Positions 36,190 through 44,320 are shown, counted from the first letter of the stretch. The stretch is DNA of 64,000 nucleotides from Halorientalis salina (GCF_005049285.1 NZ_SOSC01000012.1:18901-82900), one strand, 5' to 3'. A program made the numbers and translations. The notes: generated from the sequence alone by a model not told the origin.

Positions 36190-36750
36190 TTACCGCCACG
36201 CTTGATAGAGTTCATCACGAGGCGTCGTAGTGTACTCTCCATCGTTGAACATTGTTACGCGCCCTGTTTCAGCACTAAGGGTCATCGTCGTAACGACATC
36301 AGGCCGCGCAGACGTGTCGGCGGCACTCATATGGCGTGACCCCATCCAATCGGCATACTGAATGTGAGATTCGGTTGGCTGATTTGGATCAGACGAATAA
36401 TCATGGAATCGGACCATCTGCTCCTGGACGATCCCATCCACACTGATAACGACAGCTCCGTCACGATTGCGAGCAACCTCAGCCGTTGCTTCATAGAAGC
36501 TATCGACGTCATCGAGGACATCACGAGATGTAGATACGGGCCATCTATTCGCCCCCATCGGATCTGCGTGATTTCGCACCGTGTGTCCCGAGACGATGGC
36601 AAAGTAGAGCCCCGGACCAGTGACGTACGGTTCATCCCAAGACTCGAACGCCAAACTAATATCCTCGATACAGAACTGGAGGATATCAACTAACTTTGTT
36701 ACACGTTCATGAGATTGATAATCAATATCCAACGACTCAAGAGGAGGCAT
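36190..36750 (-). CDS. DacZ-like diadenylate cyclase (DisA_N domain)
   Basis: 186 aa from the ATG at 36750. The core motifs of diadenylate cyclases are present: RDGAVVISVDG (DGA at 97-99) and WMGSRHMSAAD (Arg139-His140, where the bacterial motif reads RHR). Before them is a domain with GPGLYFAIVSGHTVR, as in archaeal DacZ proteins. The reaction would join two ATP into c-di-AMP. In haloarchaea DacZ makes c-di-AMP and influences osmotic balance. Here it follows a run of RCK_C transporters, known c-di-AMP targets. It may also have a role separate from the housekeeping DacZ. Activity is not shown by sequence alone. Confidence 0.75.
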   Translation of the reverse strand: MPPLESLDIDYQSHERVTKLVDILQFCIEDISLAFESWDEPYVTGPGLYFAIVSGHTVRNHADPMGANRWPVSTSRDVLDDVDSFYEATAEVARNRDGAVVISVDGIVQEQMVRFHDYSSDPNQPTESHIQYADWMGSRHMSAADTSARPDVVTTMTLSAETGRVTMFNDGEYTTTPRDELYQAWR

Positions 36751-36771
36751 GCCTATTTGTCGTGGAGTCAC

Positions 36772-36782
36772 CCATAAATATC
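36772..36782 (-). promoter_or_regulatory. TATA box of the diadenylate cyclase gene
   Basis: Minus strand GATATTTATGG, with its centre about 27 nt before the ATG at 36750. This spacing fits a leaderless transcript and supports that start over the ATG 21 nt upstream. Confidence 0.55.
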
Positions 36783-36849
36783 GCCCGCTACACTTGATAC
36801 CGTCCGCGTATTGGGATTTTGTGGCTCTGGTCTGACGTACGTAGTCAGG

Positions 36850-37017
36850 CTATAGGTCTCGAGGCTGGACCGTCTTCCGGTCGTTGGCCTCGGCACGGTT
36901 CGCGGCGTCGTCGAGCAGTTCGACGACTTCTTCGTTGAGAGCGTCGTAGAAATCGGCCGAGACGTTGTGGTCCGAGAGCGCGTCCTTCACGGCTGCTTTG
37001 ACGATTAGGTCAGACAT
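36850..37017 (-). CDS. 55-aa histone-fold-like protein (DUF1931-type)
   Basis: Found by direct translation. Minus strand ATG at 37017 to TAG at 36850 gives MSDLIVKAAVKDALSDHNVS and, at the end, NDRKTVQPRDL. The middle is DFYDALNEEVVELLDDAANRA. The helix-strap-helix with a final RKTVQPRDL is the histone-fold ending seen in small haloarchaeal proteins. It probably binds DNA or forms a small dimer. A TATA box 30 nt upstream fits leaderless expression. Confidence 0.8.
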   Translation of the reverse strand: MSDLIVKAAVKDALSDHNVSADFYDALNEEVVELLDDAANRAEANDRKTVQPRDL

Positions 37018-37042
37018 TCCATCGCGGAGTTCTCTTGTCCGC

Positions 37043-37051
37043 CATATAAAG
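37043..37051 (-). promoter_or_regulatory. TATA box of the histone-fold gene
   Basis: Minus strand CTTTATATGG, about 26-33 nt before the ATG at 37017, typical for a leaderless haloarchaeal gene. Confidence 0.55.
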
Positions 37052-37163
37052 GTTCGAAGTTTCTCACGCTAGATATCGTCACATTACAGCTCAGACGTTC
37101 TTAGTGATATGGTAGAATTTATTGAATCTAGAAAAGCTAGCGGGACCGACCTTTTCTGATCAC

Positions 37164-37442
37164 TCAGCAGGACGGTTGATCAAGTAAGTTTTTGTCAGGT
37201 GTTCCGGGTTCAGTCCGTACGTGTTTCTTGGTTTCACCATCAACAGCTACTAGATCAGCCGTGTCACCGTCATACTCTACATATGCTCGGCCACCATCAT
37301 TCTCGATGAAGTCATACATTTGCTGGGGAGACGAAGAGCCTGTGTCGCCGGATGAAGGGTTCTTCCACCCAATAGTAGTAATACATTCACAGCCATCTAA
37401 GTGAGAGTCGTCTTTCGTAACGCAGGTGACTCTAACTGCCAT
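37164..37442 (-). CDS. DUF3892-like small protein
   Basis: 92 aa from the ATG at 37442 (MAVRVTCVTKDDSH); an earlier ATG adds 18 unlike residues. The pattern VRVTCVTKDD, then CECITTIGWKN, then QMYDFIENDGGRAYVEYDG resembles DUF3892, a small family of unknown function. It ends in a flexible tail. Base composition here is lower in GC than in neighbouring genes, in line with acquired DNA. Confidence 0.6.
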   Translation of the reverse strand: MAVRVTCVTKDDSHLDGCECITTIGWKNPSSGDTGSSSPQQMYDFIENDGGRAYVEYDGDTADLVAVDGETKKHVRTEPGTPDKNLLDQPSC

Positions 37443-37588
37443 AGATCTACATCGTTCATTATATGGTATAAATCTGGCCAGTGGATTCACGGGCATCGTT
37501 GCCGTTCAGGCTGTTCGCTTCGGCACCTCCAGTGGAGTTTAATGGTAGTTCACCAAATCTTCGATGAGAGCCTTGCTCGTGAACTTGA

Positions 37589-37596
37589 TTTATAAG
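37589..37596 (+). promoter_or_regulatory. TATA box of the Fic/Doc-like gene
   Basis: TTTATAAG located 28-35 nt before the ATG at 37624, an almost consensus archaeal box; the message would be leaderless or nearly so. Confidence 0.6.
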
Positions 37597-37623
37597 TAGA
37601 GCTGAGTAGTAATACGCACGCAG

Positions 37624-38499
37624 ATGGGCCACGTCTACTACCACCACCCCGGCGACAAGCAGTTCTCTCTTGACTTCGTCCATCCAGATTCCGACGAAAT
37701 CGTCTCGCAGATCGTCAGCTACGACGATGATGTTGCGATAAAGCTCCTAGAATACGACCTTGACGAACCATTCTACGTCATCTACACGTCCCGCATCGGC
37801 GGTGGACCCGTGAGGGAGATTGACTTTAACCTGAAAAAGTCGCTCTCAGAGATGAGTGCCGACAACAGCACCATCGTCGTTCGTCTCCTCGAGATTTATC
37901 GCGCACTTCTCGCTCAGAACGAAGAAGAGGAGGGAGTGCCTGTCGAGGCGTACAAGAATATCGACATCGATGCGCTGCCGGATGTTCTCGATCGGACGTC
38001 ATGGGAAGGATCAGCGACAGACGTAGCTGGTCAACTCGCCTCGAACCTGATCCTCAAACACGCGCTTCCGAATGCCAATCATCGAACCGCTGTTGCGCTG
38101 ATTCAGTTCTACCTCCGGCGCCTGAATCCGGACTTCGCCATGCCGGAAACCTCAGTAGAAACCGACTCAAATTCCTACGACTGGCGAGAATGGGTGAACG
38201 AGTACATCAACGAATCGAAGCGGCTGTTGACCGTTCGACGGAAGAACGTCCTCTTCAAGCACCTGTATAGCTTCGGCGCGAGAACACTTGAGCGGAAACA
38301 CGCAGTCGAAATCGACTTGACTGAATACGAGTTGGATATGTACCCGACTGAGGCGAAAATCGTCTACGCGGAGAAGCACGAAGATCTCTGGGTAACGTTC
38401 GTTGAGGAGGCTGTCGAACGTGCCGGCTATCCGGAGCTAAAAGAGACGCCAGGACTCTCGAAAGCGGAATTCGCGGAAAAGATTCGGAATCTCGACTAA
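37624..38499 (+). CDS. Fic/Doc-fold protein
   Basis: A 291-aa protein. Near residue 140 it has LKHALPNANHRTAVALIQFYLRR. This aligns with the Fic/Doc motif H-x-F-x-[DN]-[AG]-N-K-R-T-A (Doc: HIFNDANKRTA). The catalytic His, the Asn and the Arg-Thr are kept, while the aromatic after His is Leu. The N-terminal 100 residues are a separate alpha/beta domain, and a helical domain follows. Fic enzymes AMPylate proteins and Doc phosphorylates EF-Tu. No (S/T)xxxE(G/N) inhibitory helix was recognised. It could be the toxin of a toxin-antitoxin pair or a host-modifying enzyme of the mobile region. Confidence 0.7.
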   Translation: MGHVYYHHPGDKQFSLDFVHPDSDEIVSQIVSYDDDVAIKLLEYDLDEPFYVIYTSRIGGGPVREIDFNLKKSLSEMSADNSTIVVRLLEIYRALLAQNEEEEGVPVEAYKNIDIDALPDVLDRTSWEGSATDVAGQLASNLILKHALPNANHRTAVALIQFYLRRLNPDFAMPETSVETDSNSYDWREWVNEYINESKRLLTVRRKNVLFKHLYSFGARTLERKHAVEIDLTEYELDMYPTEAKIVYAEKHEDLWVTFVEEAVERAGYPELKETPGLSKAEFAEKIRNLD

Positions 38500-38508
38500 G
38501 TGGCCCTT

Positions 38509-38613
38509 TCAGTCTTGGAGTGTAGCGACTGTTCGGCCCGCTTCCTCGGCCTCTTCGCTCCGCGACATATTGTATGTCGCGAGCGCTTCGTCAACCGCTT
38601 GGTCAAGACTCAT
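38509..38613 (-). CDS. Possible 34-aa helical protein
   Basis: Minus-strand frame from ATG 38613 to TGA 38509: MSLDQAVDEALATYNMSRSE then EAEEAGRTVATLQD. It is amphipathic, acidic and stable in codon pattern. It lies 44 nt past the integrase stop and 10 nt from the end of the convergent Fic-like gene. It could be a small antitoxin or an accessory protein; its size makes this tentative. Confidence 0.35.
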   Translation of the reverse strand: MSLDQAVDEALATYNMSRSEEAEEAGRTVATLQD

Positions 38614-38656
38614 TGATCAATCGAATCTAGGTTCTGCTCCCGTATAAACGCTTGCG

Positions 38657-39880
38657 TCAATCGATCTGTTCTAGTGCTTCGGTAGCTACGTCACCGAGCT
38701 CCCCCGCCTCGATGTGTGAGTACCGTTCCCGGACCATCTCCTCAGAGTTGTCGAGATATCGAGCAGCGACTGTATACCCAAACGCGCGAACGAGGACCTC
38801 CCCCATTCCTCGACGACCACCGTGGGGCGCGAGATATTCGTGTTTCGGATGATCAATGTCGATCTCCGCAGCCTCCGAGAGCCGTTGGAGAATCGACCGT
38901 GCGCCGTCCGTCGTGATCGAGGGAGGGCGAATATCCTCATCGACCGCCAGCAATAGGTCGCGAGCGTACTCTTCACGGCGCTCAGTAATTGCTTCCGAGC
39001 GTTCCCCTCGTTCGGCTAGCTCATCCTGGACGAGTCCTGCGAGCGTCCGTTGGTCGAACGTCGGAAACACCGGCCATCGTTCCGTCGGTGGATCCATCAG
39101 CTGGCGGTAGCTCCGCAGCGGCGAGATCACCGGGTCGGGGAGACTCGCGGCGTCCCACTGCTGTTTCTTCCGGTAGACGTCCATACTCCCGTCGTCGAGG
39201 GAGAGGTCCTCCCAGCGAACGCCGCGCCGGCGCGGGTCATTCGGGTCCCGGAGGAGTTCGCCGACGCGGACAGCTGTGTACGCGAGGACGAACACGAGCG
39301 CCCGGTCACGAGCCGCCTTCAGCGCTTCGTAGCGCGCTCGCTGCTTATCGATGGGGTCAGTATCCTCTGGGAGTGTCGTGTACGCCTCGACGGCGTCGCG
39401 GGCCCGTTCGTCGACGTTGCGGGTGAGGGCGTGGCGTTGTGCGGACGTCCAGGCCTGCTGGTCGCCGGGCTTGCGGCCGTCGTCCTCCGGCAGCGGCGCC
39501 ATCGCACTTGCCCGCTGCGCGTAGTGCGCTTCGAGATATCCCTCGTTGACGCACCACCCGCACCACGCAGAAATATAGCGGTAATAGGTTTGTACCGTAT
39601 TCTGTTTGAGTCCTCGGTCGCCACCAAGATGCCGGGCGTACTCCCGGAACACGCGTTCGTCGAGATCGTCGAAGGTCGGCTCCCGGTCGACGGCGTCGGG
39701 GACGATCCCAGTCCAGTCGTCGGCGCCGCGGTCGCCGGTGGCCCACTCGGCGAACCGCGCGAGTTCGCGGGCCGCGTTGCGTCGATAGTTCCCACCGTCC
39801 CCACCGCGGCCTTTCCCCTTGTCCTGGAGGTAGCGCTCGAAGCTGTCGTCGAGTGGCGTCGAAAGTGCTCGGTCAGGCAT
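38657..39880 (-). CDS. Tyrosine recombinase/integrase
   Basis: 407 aa from the ATG at 39880 (MPDRALSTPLDD). An N-terminal SAM-like DNA-binding domain (about 10-125) precedes the catalytic domain. Catalytic residues are visible: Arg in YTAVRVGELL (about 205), a Lys in VYRKKQQWD, H-x-x-R in APHGGRRG (about 352), and the nucleophilic Tyr in VRERYSHIEA (about 386). It is of the XerC/phage integrase type and long, with a haloarchaeal style insert. It likely mediates excision, integration or multimer resolution of the mobile region. Confidence 0.9.
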   Translation of the reverse strand: MPDRALSTPLDDSFERYLQDKGKGRGGDGGNYRRNAARELARFAEWATGDRGADDWTGIVPDAVDREPTFDDLDERVFREYARHLGGDRGLKQNTVQTYYRYISAWCGWCVNEGYLEAHYAQRASAMAPLPEDDGRKPGDQQAWTSAQRHALTRNVDERARDAVEAYTTLPEDTDPIDKQRARYEALKAARDRALVFVLAYTAVRVGELLRDPNDPRRRGVRWEDLSLDDGSMDVYRKKQQWDAASLPDPVISPLRSYRQLMDPPTERWPVFPTFDQRTLAGLVQDELAERGERSEAITERREEYARDLLLAVDEDIRPPSITTDGARSILQRLSEAAEIDIDHPKHEYLAPHGGRRGMGEVLVRAFGYTVAARYLDNSEEMVRERYSHIEAGELGDVATEALEQID

Positions 39881-40203
39881 CCACCGACCCTCCACCGTCC
39901 TGCAGACCCGGTCTCGATGGCTCTACCCTGGGGGAAGCGCCGTCCTGAGGCGGTTGCAGCATTCGTGCTTCACTGACGGCGTCGGGGTACTTGAAAGTGG
40001 TCGTGATTACCGGCGTAATCATGACCACCGGTGACAGAAGTCTCATAACCATTTTTCCTATGATAGAAGGGTTCTATCCCTCGAAATTCGGATTTGGCCA
40101 ACGGTATAAATCATATACCGCTATACAAAATCCAAGTGATTGGAAGTTGAGACTATGGCGGGTTTAGCGGGCCTGTGATGCGTGGTTTCGGCCGGTTCAA
40201 TTA
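39881..40203. other. Gene-free region between integrase and IS
   Basis: About 320 nt with no gene seen. It holds the long palindrome at 39997-40028 and a second dyad CGGTATA / TATACCG (40102-40108 and 40114-40120) around a TATA-like core. The AT content rises around 40030-40130. The IS left end is at its right border. Confidence 0.5.
39997..40028. repeat. Near-perfect 14-bp-arm palindrome upstream of the integrase
   Basis: GTGGTCGTGATTAC, spacer CGGC, GTAATCATGACCAC; one mismatch in 14 pairs. It is 117 nt before the integrase start codon. Tyrosine recombinases use inverted binding arms around a short spacer, so this could be the core recombination site. It could equally be an operator for the integrase gene. 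Confidence 0.6.
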
Positions 40204-42052
40204 GTGGAGACTGACTCAGATTGCTCACCAAACGGCCTGTCTTGTTGAACTTGCAACCATATACGCGAATTTCGGAGACGTCCGACAGCGTTGCCACTCA
40301 GATGCTGCGCTACCACGGGGAGAGCCCCATTACTATCCGATTCCGGTTTCCTTCTTCACCAGCGTCAGCGTGTTATCAGCCGTCACGATCGGCGAGTGTT
40401 CATACTCACCGTTCAACTCGACCTGCACGAGTAGATCGACCGCTCGCCAGATCGAGTACAGCAAACAGGCGAACACGAAGTAGAAGAATCGCAGTCCAAA
40501 ATTCTTCGAGGTCGTCGCCGCCATGAATCGTTTAATCGACTTGTAGCCGCTCTCGATTTCCCACCGGTAGCCGTACTCCGTGAGGTGCCCAGTCCCTCTA
40601 TTCGTCATGAACACCGAGTACTGTCGATGGTCATCGTGCTCGGAGCCCTCTTTCCGCCGATAGATCAGCGTTGTCTCATGCCATTCGTTCTTGCCGAGGT
40701 GGAGCTTCCGATCGGTTTCATATCGATCCTGGTCGCGCTGGAGCAATCGCTTGGCCTGAGCTTTCTCACTGGTCTGCATCCGTTTCGGGACGACGTACGA
40801 CAGTCCACGCTGGCTGATCATTTCCAGAACGTGCTGACTATCGAACTCGCGGTCCATCAGCACGTTATCGACGTGAACGAGGTTTTCCGCAGAGTCGAGG
40901 AGGTCTTCAACGATTTCCTTGCGTGACTCCCCTCGTCGAACTGGCCGCGCATCGAGCACGAGTGGAACAGCGTTGCCGACCAACTGGACGGTCGCCCACT
41001 GGTAAGCGTACTCGTCGGTCTGCTCCTTCGTACCGATGATTTCGTCCTCGTGACCCGTCCTATCACCCGTGAAGGGATCGTCCTCAGTGATGTCAATGGC
41101 GACGATGCCTGCGCGGAAAAACTCCTCCGTCCCCGCGAGTTCGTTGATGAGTTGCTGGACTGCCTGTCGGTACATCTCGCGAATCTGCTCGATAGGGAGA
41201 TCACGAATCTGGTCGCGATGGCCGTGTCCGAGTGGTGTTCGATCACGCGTTGACTCGTGAATGAAGCTGCGAGCACCCTCGTTAGCCGCCAAGTTCTCAC
41301 GGAGCCCTAGGTAGGTCTGTAAGCCCCAGTATGCGTTCTCGTGGATCTCACATCCCTCTCCTCGGTCCAGCGAGAACGCGGGGAATACGATCCATCCGAG
41401 GCGGTCAGTGATCTTCTCTGCCTGCTCCAAGATGGTCTGATTGTCCGATCCTCCCTCTTCAGAGCCTCCTGAGTGATATCTAATCTGTCGCTCCAACTCA
41501 CGCGGAACCGCGACACCCGCATGCTGTGCTTTGATAAGAATCGTCCGAGCAGCTGTTTCGACCGTCTCGCGTAGATTCGCAGTAAAGCGATCGTGCCAGC
41601 TGCGCCACAGCGTCGACTGCTCGGGGACTGTTTCGAGACCCAGCTGCTCACAGAGCTCAGGACGGTGACTGAGATACTCAACGAGCGCTGTTTCGTGGTT
41701 CCACCCGTAGATCTCTTTCAACACGAATACCCGAAATAGTGTATCCATCCCGTAGCGTGTGGAACTCGTATAGCGGTCGTGAGTGTCGAACAGAAAGTAC
41801 TCCAGGGGAAGCGACCGGACGAAGTGCTCAACAGACTCGTGAGCATCGTGTTTGAACCACGTCTCCGAGACGACGCGAATATCCGATTCCAGCCCTGCGA
41901 GCGAGGTTCGATCGTATAGCGGCGTCGAATCATACGCCGGATATTCTGCGTGTGAGCGTTGTGCGATCTGGCGAAAGACAGTTCGATTTGACTTACGAGA
42001 CATCACTGGATTCTGTGGATGCGTTCATAGTCCGCTCTGACTCCGTCTCTAC
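40204..42052 (-). mobile_element. IS4-family insertion sequence
   Basis: About 1.85 kb around a DDE transposase. Candidate imperfect terminal inverted repeats are GTGGAGACTGACTCAGA (40204-40220) and, on the other strand, GTAGAGACGGAGTCAGA (42036-42052), 14 of 17 matching. A CAATTA copy lies just outside each end but is not exactly adjacent on the right, so the target duplication is unresolved. The ends may be off by a few bases. Confidence 0.6.
40333..42006 (-). CDS. IS4-family DDE transposase
   Basis: A 557-aa protein. The RNase H-like core has GIVAIDITEDDPF (first Asp), NVLMDREFDS (second Asp), and the C-terminal YGYRWEIESGYKSIK. The last fits the IS4 signature Y-x2-R-x3-E-x6-K exactly, including the catalytic Glu. 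The N-terminal 200 residues include the usual helical segment SLPLEYFLFDTHDRY. The frame is intact, so the element may be active. It separates the integrase region from the arsenic cluster. Confidence 0.92.
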   Translation of the reverse strand: MMSRKSNRTVFRQIAQRSHAEYPAYDSTPLYDRTSLAGLESDIRVVSETWFKHDAHESVEHFVRSLPLEYFLFDTHDRYTSSTRYGMDTLFRVFVLKEIYGWNHETALVEYLSHRPELCEQLGLETVPEQSTLWRSWHDRFTANLRETVETAARTILIKAQHAGVAVPRELERQIRYHSGGSEEGGSDNQTILEQAEKITDRLGWIVFPAFSLDRGEGCEIHENAYWGLQTYLGLRENLAANEGARSFIHESTRDRTPLGHGHRDQIRDLPIEQIREMYRQAVQQLINELAGTEEFFRAGIVAIDITEDDPFTGDRTGHEDEIIGTKEQTDEYAYQWATVQLVGNAVPLVLDARPVRRGESRKEIVEDLLDSAENLVHVDNVLMDREFDSQHVLEMISQRGLSYVVPKRMQTSEKAQAKRLLQRDQDRYETDRKLHLGKNEWHETTLIYRRKEGSEHDDHRQYSVFMTNRGTGHLTEYGYRWEIESGYKSIKRFMAATTSKNFGLRFFYFVFACLLYSIWRAVDLLVQVELNGEYEHSPIVTADNTLTLVKKETGIG

Positions 42053-42105
42053 AGAAGGCAATTATCGAGGACGATACCCTCAGGTGACCGATAGTGGGGT
42101 GAGTC

Positions 42106-42540
42106 CTACGCTGATTCGAGTTCGTCGAACAGCTCGGCCACACGCCGTTCGATCTCGTCACGGATCCGACCGACCTCGGTAGCCGACTTCCCATCCGGAT
42201 CCTTGAGGTTCCAATCGCGGTTCTCGCCTGCCCACCCTGCCGGGCAGACGTCTTCGGCCGAACAGCCCATCGTGATGACGTAGTCGCTTTCCTGTGTCTC
42301 CTCGAATGTGATCTCCCGAGGCGTTTGGTCCGAGATATCGATGCCGACTGCGTGCATTGCCCGATTGACCTCGTCGTGAACGTGGTCGGCGGGGCGTGTC
42401 CCGCCAGTCACGAGGTCGATTTCGCCCGTCAGCTCCCGATCCGCTACTTCCCGCTGGGCGAACGTGTAGGCCATCTGCGAGCGACCCGCGTTCTGGACAC
42501 AGACGAAGGCGACCTGGATCGGATCTGATGGATCGGTCAT
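42106..42540 (-). CDS. arsC: Arsenate reductase, low-molecular-weight phosphatase type
   Basis: 144 aa from the ATG at 42540, which overlaps the stop of a small upstream frame (ATGA). It contains the P-loop VAFVCVQNAGRSQMA (C-x5-R-S) and, later, TMGCSAEDVCPA with two more cysteines, as in thioredoxin-linked ArsC. It reduces arsenate to arsenite, which the neighbouring Acr3 can export. A longer frame starting MCDGTCGG would give an extra N-terminal CxxxC. It is last in the arsR-acr3-arsC operon. Confidence 0.92.
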   Translation of the reverse strand: MTDPSDPIQVAFVCVQNAGRSQMAYTFAQREVADRELTGEIDLVTGGTRPADHVHDEVNRAMHAVGIDISDQTPREITFEETQESDYVITMGCSAEDVCPAGWAGENRDWNLKDPDGKSATEVGRIRDEIERRVAELFDELESA

Positions 42541-42698
42541 TCGTCCTCCCCCGCAAGTGCCGTCGCACATCTGTTGTCCGCACTAGGGCTGACGTGAGCA
42601 ACCGCACCGAGTTGTGCTGGGGGTTCGAGATCGCTGCGGGTAGTGGCTTCAGCCGGGACGGTGTCGTCGGTCAGAGCCAGAAGCGTGTCGACAGTCAC
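42537..42698 (-). CDS. Possible 53-aa protein between acr3 and arsC
   Basis: GTG at 42698, 3 nt after the acr3 stop, to TGA at 42537 overlapping the arsC ATG. It translates as VTVDTLLALTDDTVPAE then a Pro/Ala-rich stretch with NRCATALAGEDE at the end. The tight fit between two coupled genes is the main evidence. It is soluble, has one Cys and no family match. It may simply be a coupling frame for arsC translation. Confidence 0.4.
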   Translation of the reverse strand: MTVDTLLALTDDTVPAEATTRSDLEPPAQLGAVAHVSPSADNRCATALAGEDE

Positions 42699-42701
42699 GT
42701 A

Positions 42702-43889
42702 TCAGTCGTCCTCCGTGAGGTGATCGGAGTCTCTATCGGCGGTATTCCCCGGTTTCGTACTCTCCAGCTGTCCCGTGGTATGGCCCCGCCAGTCGATATT
42801 TCGTTGAAGCCACAGCGCGACGTACACCAGCGCGAGCAACACCGGCACTTCGATCAGCGGACCGATGACGGTCGTGAAGGCGACGCCGGATCCGACGCCG
42901 AAGACGGCGACCGCAACGGCGATCGCGAGTTCGAAGTTGTTCGAGGCTGCGGTGAAGCCAATCGCGGTGGTCGTCGAGTAGTCCGCGCCGATCCGATGAC
43001 CCATCCCGAAGCTCACAACGAACATCACGACGAAGTAGATGGTCAACGGGACCGCGACCAAAAGCACGTCAGTGGGCTGACCGACGATTCGCTCGCCCTG
43101 CATTGCGAACATGACGATCACCGTAAAGAGGAGTGCAATCAGCGTCATTGGATCGATGGTCGGGACGAACTTCTCCTCGTACCACTCGACACCCTTGGTA
43201 CGCGTCCCGACCAACCGAGAGAGAATACCAGCTGCGAACGGAACTCCGAGAAAGATCGCGATCGCCTCGAATACCTGCACGACGGTGATGTTGAACTCGG
43301 CGATACCAGCCGACAGTGTCTCTAGCCCCAGCACCTCGGGAAGGAAGAGGGCGAAGAAAGTGATGTACAGCCCGTAGGTCACGATCTGAAAGACGCTGTT
43401 GAATGCGACCAGGCCAGCGGCGTATTCGCTCGACCCCTCTGCGAGGTCGTTCCAGACTAGGACCATAGCGATACACCGCGCCATTCCGATAAACACCAGC
43501 CCGAGGAAGAATTCCGGACGGGCCGGCAGGCCGGGGACGATCCCGCCGAAGAAGATCAACGCCAGCGTGACCATCAACGTCGGGCCGATCAGCCAGTTCT
43601 GGATCAAGCTTAATCCGAGCACGCGCCATTGGGCGAACACCCGCGGCAACTGGCCGTAGTTGACCTTCGCGAGCGGCGGGTACATCATCAGGATGAGCCC
43701 GATCTCCACGAGGTGGAGGTCTTGGATGGGCTGAGTCACCGACGGCGCAACGTAGCCGAGGCCGACGCCGATGGCCATTGCACCGAAGATCCAGACGGTG
43801 AGGTACTTGTCGAGGAAGTCCATCGACCGGGGGTCCCCGCAGTCCGGACAGTCACAGTTCGGTCCGTGTTCGTGTTCGACGTTACTCAT
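42702..43889 (-). CDS. acr3: Arsenite efflux permease Acr3
   Basis: A 395-aa protein with ten hydrophobic helices. It contains the Acr3 signature region GLVFIGMARCIAMVLVWNDLA, with the conserved Cys, and TTAIGFTAASNNFELAIAVA. The N-terminus carries an extra CDCPDCGD metal-binding-like motif (Cys-x-Cys-x2-Cys) before the first helix. It exports arsenite using the proton-motive force. The gene overlaps arsR by 8 nt and is followed by a small frame and arsC. Confidence 0.95.
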   Translation of the reverse strand: MSNVEHEHGPNCDCPDCGDPRSMDFLDKYLTVWIFGAMAIGVGLGYVAPSVTQPIQDLHLVEIGLILMMYPPLAKVNYGQLPRVFAQWRVLGLSLIQNWLIGPTLMVTLALIFFGGIVPGLPARPEFFLGLVFIGMARCIAMVLVWNDLAEGSSEYAAGLVAFNSVFQIVTYGLYITFFALFLPEVLGLETLSAGIAEFNITVVQVFEAIAIFLGVPFAAGILSRLVGTRTKGVEWYEEKFVPTIDPMTLIALLFTVIVMFAMQGERIVGQPTDVLLVAVPLTIYFVVMFVVSFGMGHRIGADYSTTTAIGFTAASNNFELAIAVAVAVFGVGSGVAFTTVIGPLIEVPVLLALVYVALWLQRNIDWRGHTTGQLESTKPGNTADRDSDHLTEDD

Positions 43890-44283
43890 CGTTGGTCACG
43901 CTCCCTTCGAGGACGGTGACGAGTGCCACCGCGCGGTTGGTCGCCCGGTACTTCTTCCAGCGGCCGTCCTTCCAGCCCTCGACGAGGCCGGTATCGACGA
44001 GCGTCGAGAGTGCGTGGCTGAGGCCACTCTCCGTCACATCGACGACGGCGTTCAGCTCGCAGACGCAGAGTTCTTCTCTAGCTGCGACGAGCACGCGGAC
44101 GAGCGTGTACCGCGTCTCGTTTCCAAGGGCCGACAAGACGTCGAGTTCGGCCTCCGCCTGTGCCGTCCCGAGTCCGGCTTCGAGCGTAGAGAGTTCGTCG
44201 AGCCGACGCTCGACGTCCTCGCTGCGGCACTCTCCGAGTTCGTCGTCGAGATACCGCTGTAATCGTTCGGTCGCTTGTGCCAT
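43882..44283 (-). CDS. arsR: ArsR-family arsenic-responsive repressor
   Basis: 133 aa from the ATG at 44283; an ATG two codons earlier is an alternative. It is a winged-helix protein with ALGNETRYTLVRVL, the metal-binding ELCVCEL (Cys-Val-Cys), and the recognition helix TESGLSHALSTLVDTGLVEG. Arsenite binding to the Cys pair releases DNA. About 45 N-terminal residues are an added helical segment. It is the first gene of the operon with acr3 and arsC, probably autoregulated. Confidence 0.92.
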   Translation of the reverse strand: MAQATERLQRYLDDELGECRSEDVERRLDELSTLEAGLGTAQAEAELDVLSALGNETRYTLVRVLVAAREELCVCELNAVVDVTESGLSHALSTLVDTGLVEGWKDGRWKKYRATNRAVALVTVLEGSVTNDE

Positions 44284-44320
44284 CAGCAATCACTTGACCA
44301 CTCCCTCAATTAACTATTGC

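Noticed and set aside
40198..42066. CAATTA as target duplication of the IS
   Set aside because: The right copy is separated from the candidate end by several bases, so it is not a clean duplication.
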